From the NCBI GenBank assembly GCA_905210485.1, contig CAJLXA010000042.1:1-13970 (forward strand): 13,970 nt of DNA. The letters are read 5' to 3'. Both the position numbers and the translations under genes were made by a program. Shown one piece after another: positions 6,650 to 12,401 of the stretch. Position 1 is the first letter of the stretch; each line of letters begins with the position of its first letter. This stretch comes from an uncultured Eubacteriales bacterium. Its GTDB lineage: Bacteria; Bacillota; Clostridia; Oscillospirales; CAG-272. The notes under the pieces were generated by a model. It had not been told where the DNA came from and did no database searches. It saw nothing but the letters and a program-made list of their open reading frames with translations.

Positions 6650-9396
6650 CACGACTCCTTGCCGGCGTCGGCGGCACCGCAACATTTCTTGTACTTTTTA
6701 CCGCTTCCGCAGGGACAAAGTTCGTTACGTCCGACCTTCACGACCTTGATCGGTTTGCGCGGAGCGGCCTTTTTTTCCGTTCCCTCAAATCCTTCGGACG
6801 TCACCTTGGCAACGGCGGTACGTTTGATCGGTTGCGGGCGGGGAATAACCGTCAGAACCTGGCGCACGGTGCTTTCTCTTATGTCGTTCACCATTTCATC
6901 GAACATTTCCGAACCCTCAAGCTTATACATGACGACGGGATCGCGCTGAGCATAACTGTTGAGTCCGACCGATTCCTTCAGATCCTCCATGGCGTCGAGG
7001 TGGTCGATCCACTTCGTATCCACATTGCGGAGCAGGATACTGCGTTCCACTTCCCGATAGATTTCGGGGGTGAACAGTTTTTCTTTTTCCGCGAAGATTT
7101 CTTCGGCGCGCGAAAGCAGTTCCTTTTCGATCTTTTCTTCGGTCAGCGTTTTCATCTCCTCTTCGGAATAGAGGAAAGACGTCGGCGTCGTCAGTACGCC
7201 GAGATAGTGCTGACGCAGTTCGCCGAAGGAAAACTCTTCGGGTTTGCCGGTAAGGAACAGGGCGCAATGCTCTTTGACGGAAGCCTCAATCATACCGCGG
7301 ACGGTTTCATGCAGGTCGTTTCCGTCGAGGACGCGCTGACGTTCCGCATAGATGATCTTGCGCTGTTCGTTCATTACGTCGTCATAACGGATAACGTTTT
7401 TACGGCGCTGGAAGTTCATGCCCTCAATGCGCTTCTGCGCGCTTTCGATAGAGCCGGACAGAATACGCGCGTCGATCGGCGTATCTTCGTCCATACCGAG
7501 ACGGGTCACAATGCCCATAATGCGTTCCGAACCGAAAAGGCGCATAAGATCGTCTTCAAGCGAAAGATAGAAACGGGATTCGCCGGGGTCGCCCTGACGG
7601 CCGCTACGGCCGCGAAGCTGGTTATCAATACGGCGGCTCTCGTGGCGCTCCGTACCGAGGACGAACAGACCGCCCGCTTCGCGCACACGCGCGGCTTCGG
7701 GAGCGATCTCCTCTTTATAACGGTCATAGAGAGAGCGGAAAAGGGCGCGCGCTTCAATAAGCGCTTCGTCTTCGGTATCCGAAAAGCCGGTGGATTCCGC
7801 AATCAGCGCTTCCTCCATTCCGCGGCGGCGCATTTCCGCCTTGGCAAGAAATTCGGGGTTGCCGCCGAGCATGATGTCGGTACCGCGGCCGGCCATGTTC
7901 GTGGAAATCGTAACGGCGCCCTCTTTACCGGCCTGCGCGATAATCTCGGCTTCCTTTTCGTGATATTTGGCGTTCAGAACGTTATGGGGAATTCCCTGCT
8001 TCCGCAGAATATGCGAAAGCGCTTCGGATTTTTCCACCGAAACGGTACCGACAAGCACGGGCTGTCCTTTTTCGTGGCAGGCGACGATCTGTTTCACAAT
8101 GGCGCGGTATTTGCCCGCCTCGGAGCGGTAAACGGCGTCGTTGCGGTCAATGCGGATCATCGGCTTATTCGTCGGTACTTCCACAACGTCGAGATAATAG
8201 ATTTCGCGGAACTCGTCCTCTTCGGTAAGCGCGGTACCCGTCATACCGGAGAGTTTTTTATACATACGGAAATAGTTCTGGAACGTGATGGTGGCCAGCG
8301 TTTTCGACTCTTTCTGCACATCGACATGCTCTTTCGCTTCGATTGCCTGATGCAGACCGTTGTTGTAGCGACGGCCGGGCATAAGACGGCCGGTGAAGCT
8401 GTCGACAATGATGATCTGTCCGTCTTTCAGCATATAATCGACGTCGCGCTTCATAATACCGTGGGCGCGGATAGCCTGTGTGATATGATGGTTGATTGTG
8501 GCGTTCGCCTCATCGGCAAGGTTGTCGAGGTGGAAAAACGCCTCGGCCTTGGCGATGCCGCTCTTCGTCAGCGTGACGCTGCGCGCCTTTTCGTCGACGA
8601 CATAATCGGCGTCGATGTCATCGGAAAGTTCTTTGTCGTCAAGTTCTTTGATGACATACTTTTTCAACGTGCGGACAAACTTTTCCGCAAGTTCGTAAAG
8701 TTCCGTCGATTTGTCGCCTTCGCCCGAAATAATGAGCGGTGTACGCGCTTCGTCAATCAGGATGGAGTCCACTTCGTCGACAATGGCAAAAAAGTGCCCG
8801 CGCTGTACGAGATTTTCTTTGTAGATCGCCATATTGTCGCGCAGGTAGTCAAAGCCGAATTCGTTATTCGTACCGTAGGTAATGTCGGCATTGTACGCGG
8901 CGCGTTTTTCGTCCTGCGTCTGACCGTGAACGACAAGACCCGTCGTCAGGCCGAGATAGGCGTATACGCGTCCCATCTCATCGGCGCCGCAACGGGCAAG
9001 GTAGTCGTTGACCGTCACAATATGCACGCCTTTTCCGGCGAGGGCATTCAGATAGGCGGGAAGCGTGGCGACAAGGGTCTTTCCTTCGCCCGTCTTCATT
9101 TCGGCGATACGTCCCTGATGCAAAAGGATACCGCCGAGAACCTGAACATAAAAAGGCCGTTTTCCAAGAACGCGCCAGTCGGCTTCGCGGACGGCGGCAA
9201 ACGCGTCCGGCAGAATATCGTCGAGCGTCTCCCCTGCCGCAAGGCGCGCTTTCAATGCCGGCGTCACCGCGCGAAGTTCCTCTTCGCTCATCTTGCCGTA
9301 TTTGTCGGCAAGCGCCTCCACCTGCGCGGCGATCGGCTTGATCCTTTTTATCTGTCGGTCGGAATACGTACCGAAAATTTTTGTGATAAGTCCCAT
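6649..9396 (-). CDS. secA: Preprotein translocase ATPase SecA
   Basis: SecA is the cytosolic ATPase that drives unfolded preproteins through the SecYEG membrane channel. At 915 residues it is longer than Bacillus subtilis SecA (841). The N-terminus MGLITKIFGTYSDRQIKRI is typical of the family. Walker A is MKTGEGKT (100-107) and the DEAD-like box is DEVD (207-210). GTNNEFGFDYLRDN (175-188) and the second nucleotide-binding domain (MAGRGTDIMLGGNPE; LRGRSGRQGDPGE) are intact. The helical wing/scaffold region includes KWIDHLDAMEDLKESVGLNS. The C-terminal zinc motif has C894, C896, C905 and C906, so this is the housekeeping SecA, not SecA2. It is the first gene of the minus-strand group. prfB, which follows secA in many Firmicutes, is absent here. 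The Shine-Dalgarno sequence lies unusually far upstream behind a hairpin (see 9405-9425). Confidence 0.98.
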   Translation of the reverse strand: MGLITKIFGTYSDRQIKRIKPIAAQVEALADKYGKMSEEELRAVTPALKARLAAGETLDDILPDAFAAVREADWRVLGKRPFYVQVLGGILLHQGRIAEMKTGEGKTLVATLPAYLNALAGKGVHIVTVNDYLARCGADEMGRVYAYLGLTTGLVVHGQTQDEKRAAYNADITYGTNNEFGFDYLRDNMAIYKENLVQRGHFFAIVDEVDSILIDEARTPLIISGEGDKSTELYELAEKFVRTLKKYVIKELDDKELSDDIDADYVVDEKARSVTLTKSGIAKAEAFFHLDNLADEANATINHHITQAIRAHGIMKRDVDYMLKDGQIIIVDSFTGRLMPGRRYNNGLHQAIEAKEHVDVQKESKTLATITFQNYFRMYKKLSGMTGTALTEEDEFREIYYLDVVEVPTNKPMIRIDRNDAVYRSEAGKYRAIVKQIVACHEKGQPVLVGTVSVEKSEALSHILRKQGIPHNVLNAKYHEKEAEIIAQAGKEGAVTISTNMAGRGTDIMLGGNPEFLAKAEMRRRGMEEALIAESTGFSDTEDEALIEARALFRSLYDRYKEEIAPEAARVREAGGLFVLGTERHESRRIDNQLRGRSGRQGDPGESRFYLSLEDDLMRLFGSERIMGIVTRLGMDEDTPIDARILSGSIESAQKRIEGMNFQRRKNVIRYDDVMNEQRKIIYAERQRVLDGNDLHETVRGMIEASVKEHCALFLTGKPEEFSFGELRQHYLGVLTTPTSFLYSEEEMKTLTEEKIEKELLSRAEEIFAEKEKLFTPEIYREVERSILLRNVDTKWIDHLDAMEDLKESVGLNSYAQRDPVVMYKLEGSEMFDEMVNDIRESTVRQVLTVIPRPQPIKRTAVAKVTSEGFEGTEKKAAPRKPIKVVKVGRNELCPCGSGKKYKKCCGAADAGKES
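6655..6660 (-). promoter_or_regulatory. Ribosome binding site inside the secA 3' end
   Basis: On the minus strand this reads AAGGAG, within the last codons of secA and five bases before ATG 6649. It decides the start of the downstream membrane gene and implies translational coupling through the TGATG junction. Confidence 0.8.
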
Positions 9397-9404
9397 TCTT
9401 GTAT

Positions 9405-9425
9405 TGCGCCGAACGGCGCACCTCC
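9405..9425 (-). promoter_or_regulatory. secA Shine-Dalgarno followed by a hairpin before the start codon
   Basis: Read on the minus strand, GGAGG (9421-9425) is followed directly by TGCGCC-GTTC-GGCGCA (9405-9420), a perfect 6-bp stem with a 4-base loop. Eight bases (ATACAAGA) then lead to ATG 9396. In linear sequence the Shine-Dalgarno lies 24 bases upstream, too far for normal initiation. With the hairpin folded the effective spacing is about eight bases. No nearer strong ribosome site or better in-frame start is visible. Confidence 0.6.
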
Positions 9426-9444
9426 GATTTTCCGATTTACTATA

Positions 9445-9461
9445 GCGCGCGAAAGGCGCGC
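9445..9461 (-). promoter_or_regulatory. Second GC-rich hairpin in the secA leader
   Basis: GCGCGC at 9445-9450 pairs with GCGCGC at 9456-9461 around a five-base loop. If transcription starts near 9467 as the -10 suggests, this hairpin is close to the 5' end of the secA mRNA, where it could stabilise the transcript. There is no T-run, so it is not a terminator. Confidence 0.45.
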
Positions 9462-9473
9462 ATCAATATCTCT

Positions 9474-9482
9474 ATTGTAGCA
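9474..9482 (-). promoter_or_regulatory. Probable extended -10 promoter of secA
   Basis: The minus strand reads TGCTACAAT, an extended -10 (TGn before TACAAT, five of six matches to TATAAT). No good -35 is visible at the usual distance, which fits the extended -10 type. The predicted start is near 9467, giving a leader of about 70 bases that holds two hairpins. Confidence 0.5.
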
Positions 9483-9527
9483 CATCTTTATGTAAAATAC
9501 TATAATAATTTGTAAAAAAAAGCGAAT

Positions 9528-9549
9528 AAATCCGTATTTTTTCGGATTT
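9528..9549. repeat. Inverted repeat in the AT-rich divergent intergenic region
   Basis: AAATCCG (9528-9534) and CGGATTT (9543-9549) form a perfect 7-bp dyad around an eight-base T-rich loop, just upstream of the trmL -35 box and about 45 bases upstream of the secA -10. It has a T-run on the plus side like a terminator, but no plus-strand gene lies upstream. It may be an operator or merely part of the curved AT-rich region. Confidence 0.35.
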
Positions 9550-9555
9550 TTTTAC

Positions 9556-9583
9556 TTGACAGGCCCAAAGTCTCTGTTATAAT
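9556..9583 (+). promoter_or_regulatory. Near-consensus promoter of trmL
   Basis: TTGACA (9556-9561) and TATAAT (9578-9583) both match consensus exactly, separated by 16 bases. Transcription should begin near 9590, leaving a leader of about 30 bases before ATG 9622. Confidence 0.9.
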
Positions 9584-9621
9584 GGAGAGTGACAACCGTC
9601 AATAACGAAAAGAGGCCGCAT

Positions 9622-10134
9622 ATGGAAGAACTGAATATTGTGCTTCACCACCCCGAAATTCCTCAGAATACCGGCAACATTGCCCGCACCTGCGCCGCAA
9701 CGGGCGCCGCCCTTCATCTGATCCGTCCCCTCGGTTTTGCGATTGACGACAAAAAGATGAAGCGCGCCGGACTGGACTACTGGGACAAACTCTCGGTCTC
9801 CTTTTATGATGACATCGAGGATTTTTACAGAAAAAATCCCGATGCCGCCGTATACTATTTTTCCACGAAAGCACCGCGCGCCTACACCGACATCGTCTAC
9901 CCGCAGCGTGTTTTTCTGATGTTCGGTGCGGAATCAAAGGGACTTCCCGAAACGGTTCTTGAAAAAAATCCTGACACGGCGGTCAGGATCCCGATGCTTC
10001 CGCGTTTACGCAGTCTCAATCTTTCCAACTCGGTGGCCATTGCCGCTTACGAAGTTTTGCGCCAAAGAGATTTTTGCCGGCTTTCGGAGGTCGGAACGCC
10101 GACCACCTTTACATGGGGCGACCGCCAGGTATAA
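9622..10134 (+). CDS. trmL: tRNA (cytidine(34)-2'-O)-methyltransferase TrmL
   Basis: TrmL is a SPOUT-family enzyme that uses S-adenosylmethionine to methylate the ribose 2'-OH of the wobble base (C or U34) in certain leucine tRNAs. At 170 residues the length fits the family. The N-terminus IVLHHPEIPQNTGNIARTC (6-24) is the hallmark. The knot motifs FGAESKGLP (101-109) and IPMLPRLRSLNLSNSVAIAA (123-142) form the AdoMet pocket. I chose ATG 9622 because AAAGAGG lies six bases upstream. An in-frame GTG at 9589 would sit at or before the predicted transcription start. The gene is transcribed alone, from a strong promoter to the terminator at 10265-10296. The C-terminal segment after residue 150 is slightly longer than the core and has no recognised role. 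Confidence 0.95.
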   Translation: MEELNIVLHHPEIPQNTGNIARTCAATGAALHLIRPLGFAIDDKKMKRAGLDYWDKLSVSFYDDIEDFYRKNPDAAVYYFSTKAPRAYTDIVYPQRVFLMFGAESKGLPETVLEKNPDTAVRIPMLPRLRSLNLSNSVAIAAYEVLRQRDFCRLSEVGTPTTFTWGDRQV

Positions 10135-10264
10135 ACCATAAGTTTGACGCCGACGCTTTTCAGAATCTTCGTAACGGGCGCCGGTCGTCCGAAATAACCG
10201 CCATTCCGTTTTTCATTTTGTATTACTCTTTTTACGCCTGCCGTTTCTTCGCCGCGCACCGATC
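10135..10264. other. Stretch between trmL and its terminator with no recognisable gene
   Basis: About 130 bases of untranslated sequence separate the trmL stop codon from the terminator. A minus-strand frame crosses it but lacks a ribosome site and runs through the terminator and into trmL, so I reject it. I see no known RNA motif. Confidence 0.5.
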
Positions 10265-10296
10265 CTGCCGCGAAAAAGCGGCGGTTTTTGTTTTTT
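10265..10296 (+). terminator. Rho-independent terminator after trmL
   Basis: CTGCCGC (10265-10271) pairs with GCGGCGG (10278-10284), allowing one T-G wobble, around a six-base GAAAAA loop. It is followed by TTTTTGTTTTTT. It separates trmL from the D-aspartate module downstream. Confidence 0.85.
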
Positions 10297-10335
10297 GCCG
10301 CACGATATACACGCATGAAACCGCGGGAAAAAGGT

Positions 10336-10341
10336 TACAAT
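10336..10341 (+). promoter_or_regulatory. Candidate -10 box for the D-aspartate ligase operon
   Basis: TACAAT (five of six matches to TATAAT) lies 22 bases before ATG 10364. No convincing -35 is found 16-18 bases upstream. A promoter is expected here because a terminator precedes it and three same-strand genes follow, but the exact site is uncertain, and a start just downstream would leave a short leader. Confidence 0.3.
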
Positions 10342-10363
10342 AGGGGAAAAGGCAGGTGGACAT

Positions 10364-11596
10364 ATGAAAATCAAAGAAACTGTCGTCCCCGTATTTCTCG
10401 GAGCCGACCAGAACTGTTACGGCATGGCGCGCGCATTTCACGCCGCGGCGCATTGCCGATGCTATGCATTCGGAAAGATGCGGCTCGGTGCGACGGCACA
10501 CTGTCCGTATCTTGTTTTCAATGCCGTGCCGGAACTCGGAGAAAAAGAGACCATGATCCGCGTTTTACGGGAATTTGCGGAGAAAACGCCGGGTAAACGC
10601 TTTCTTTTCCCCTGCACCGACGAATATGTGCAAATGCTTGCGGAAAGCGGCGCCCTGCTGTCCGATCTTTATACGGTTTTTGCGCCGACCCCCGAAGAAG
10701 TCGCCCTCCTTCGCTGTAAAGATACGTTTTACCGTATGTGCGACCTGTTCCGCATACCCTATCCGAAAACGCGTATTCTGACATTGCCCGTACCGCATTT
10801 TCACAGCGACGCGGAATATCCGCCCTTTTCTTATCCCGCAATCCTGAAGCCGGCAGACGGCGTTGACTACTTTCGTCATCCGTTCCCGGAGATGGAAAAG
10901 GTATATACCGTGAAAAACAAAGAGGAGGTATATGCCGTTACCGACGACTGGTATAAGGCGGGATACCGCGGTCACGCGGTTCTGCAGGATCTGGTTCCCG
11001 GTCCCGACGACTGCATCCATGTCATCACGTTCTATTCGGATAAAAACGCCAAGGTCAAAGCGGTTGCCGCGGCGCGCGTCCTGCTTGAAGAACAGACAAA
11101 GAAAGGCAAAGGCAATCACGCCGCCTGCCTTTCCGAAAAGCCGCCGGTCATTGCCCGCACTCTGGCCGCTATGCTAGAGCGCATCGGTTACCGCGGCATC
11201 TGCCACTTTGATCTGAAGTTTGACAGTCGGGACGGCAGTATGCGTGTTTTCGAGATTAACCTGAGGCAAGGGCGCAGTAACCTGTACCTGCTTGCGGCAG
11301 GGTGCAACCTTGCCGAACTGATTATAAAAGACTATATTGACAATGAAACTTTACAATATAAGGAATATTACAGACCGACATTCTGGTATTCCGTTCCCAA
11401 GAAAACGGTCTACCGTTATACGGCCGACCGTGCGGCCGTGATGGAGGCGCGGCGGCTCTCCAGAGAGGGACGCGCCATTTCCGCGTCGCCCGGACTCTCC
11501 GAGATCTGGAAGCGGCCTCTTCTCTTATTCTACAACACCGCGCACGCCATGCGGGAAGAGAAAAAATACCGCCGGTTCGCGGTGCGCCGCAGATGA
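10364..11596 (+). CDS. ATP-grasp ligase, probable D-aspartate ligase
   Basis: The protein has 410 residues. D-aspartate ligases of this group (AslFm of Enterococcus faecium) activate D-Asp with ATP and attach it to the side-chain amine of L-Lys in UDP-MurNAc-pentapeptide, building the cross-bridge. The N-terminus GADQNCYGMARAFHAA (13-28) matches the family pattern. The ATP-grasp core shows PAILKPADG (158-166, K162), QDLVPGPDDCIHV (208-220), D283 in GICHFDLKFD, and FEINLRQGRSN (296-306) with E297 as a likely Mg2+ ligand. The tail (KKYRRFAVRRR) is strongly basic, as in the next two proteins. ATG 10364 has AGGTGG four bases upstream. It overlaps the racemase start by four bases (ATGA). The adjacent racemase supplies the main support for D-Asp. 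Without it, only ATP-grasp carboxylate-amine ligase would be safe. Confidence 0.82.
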   Translation: MKIKETVVPVFLGADQNCYGMARAFHAAAHCRCYAFGKMRLGATAHCPYLVFNAVPELGEKETMIRVLREFAEKTPGKRFLFPCTDEYVQMLAESGALLSDLYTVFAPTPEEVALLRCKDTFYRMCDLFRIPYPKTRILTLPVPHFHSDAEYPPFSYPAILKPADGVDYFRHPFPEMEKVYTVKNKEEVYAVTDDWYKAGYRGHAVLQDLVPGPDDCIHVITFYSDKNAKVKAVAAARVLLEEQTKKGKGNHAACLSEKPPVIARTLAAMLERIGYRGICHFDLKFDSRDGSMRVFEINLRQGRSNLYLLAAGCNLAELIIKDYIDNETLQYKEYYRPTFWYSVPKKTVYRYTADRAAVMEARRLSREGRAISASPGLSEIWKRPLLLFYNTAHAMREEKKYRRFAVRRR

Positions 11597-12360
11597 CAGT
11601 CGGTATTCTCGGCGGTATGGGACCCGCGGCGGGCGTGCTTTTCGCCTCCCGGCTCGTATCCATGACGGCCGCGGACAGCGACCGCGATCACGTGCCGTTC
11701 ATCTTCGCAAGCCCGAATACCATTCCCGACCGCAGTGCTTATCTTATCGGTGAAAGCGAAACATCCCCGTTCCCCGCGCTACTGCGGGAATGTCGCCGCC
11801 TTGTCTCGGCGGGCGCGGATTTCCTTGTCATCACCTGCAACACGGCGCATGCCTTTCTTCCGCTTTTGCGCGCGGAGATCGCGGCGCCGATCTTTGACAT
11901 GCCGGCGTTGACGGCAAAAGAAGCCGCACGTTGCGGTTTCCGCCATGTCGGTCTTCTGTCCACGCGCGGTACATCGGAGACCGGCATATTCGAGCGTGCC
12001 TTTGCGCCGTACGGGATCGGTATCGTGAAACCGACGTCCGAAGAACAGCGGGCGGTCGATTCCGCCATTGTCGCATTGAAAGGCGCGCGGCATTTACCCA
12101 AGCGTGCCCTTGCCGAAACGGCCGACGCGCTCCTGCGGCGCGGCGCCGACGCGCTCATTCTCGGTTGCACGGAACTGTCGCTCATCGACCGTGTTATCCG
12201 GGGAAAATCGCGCAAGGTCATAGACCCCATGACGCTTCTCGCACGTGAAAGTATTCTGTATGCGGGGAAAAAACTACGCGAAAAAAGGCCGACGGCAGAA
12301 AAAGGGCGGGCGCGCGCCCTTCCCGGAAGGTATTCTGCCGTTGCAGAAAATAAGCACTGA
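11593..12360 (+). CDS. Aspartate/glutamate racemase family protein, probable aspartate racemase
   Basis: The protein has 255 residues. This cofactor-independent racemase family interconverts L- and D-Asp (or Glu) with two cysteines acting as acid and base. Both are present: C82 in VITCNTAHAF and C192 in LILGCTELSLID. The N-terminal GILGGMGPAAG (4-14) is the family hallmark and is typical of aspartate rather than MurI-type glutamate racemases. It overlaps the D-aspartate-ligase gene by ATGA, so its likely job is to feed D-Asp to that enzyme. After about residue 225 there is a basic extension of roughly 30 residues (KKLREKRPTAEKGRARALPG) beyond the usual end of the fold. The substrate is inferred from family and context. 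Glutamate or another amino acid remains possible. Confidence 0.87.
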   Translation: MTVGILGGMGPAAGVLFASRLVSMTAADSDRDHVPFIFASPNTIPDRSAYLIGESETSPFPALLRECRRLVSAGADFLVITCNTAHAFLPLLRAEIAAPIFDMPALTAKEAARCGFRHVGLLSTRGTSETGIFERAFAPYGIGIVKPTSEEQRAVDSAIVALKGARHLPKRALAETADALLRRGADALILGCTELSLIDRVIRGKSRKVIDPMTLLARESILYAGKKLREKRPTAEKGRARALPGRYSAVAENKH

Positions 12361-12387
12361 ATGTAAAACGTGATCGTCATTTTACAT
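12361..12387. repeat. Perfect inverted repeat between the racemase and murE
   Basis: ATGTAAAA (12361-12368) and TTTTACAT (12380-12387) form an 8-bp dyad around 11 bases. It begins directly after the racemase stop codon and ends four bases before the murE Shine-Dalgarno. There is no following T-run, so it is not a standard terminator. It could be a protein operator or an mRNA stem-loop that tunes murE expression. Confidence 0.55.
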
Positions 12388-12401
12388 GTTTAAGGAGAAC
12401 T

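Noticed and set aside
6650..6685. Upstream start for the small membrane protein
   Set aside because: It would add an Arg-rich leader encoded inside secA, while AAGGAG is correctly spaced for ATG 6649.
6580..9480. A 966-codon open frame on the plus strand opposite secA, longer than secA itself
   Set aside because: The minus strand encodes an unmistakable SecA. The plus-strand frame arises from the GC-rich codon bias, has a composition rich in F, H and R, shows no recognisable motif and crosses the promoter region.
9589..9621. Upstream in-frame GTG start for trmL
   Set aside because: It lies at the predicted transcription start, and the ATG at 9622 has a ribosome site and begins exactly where the family alignment begins.
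10047..10316. Minus-strand frame of 89 codons across the trmL-ligase gap
   Set aside because: It runs through the trmL terminator hairpin and into trmL, lacks a Shine-Dalgarno and resembles nothing I recognise.
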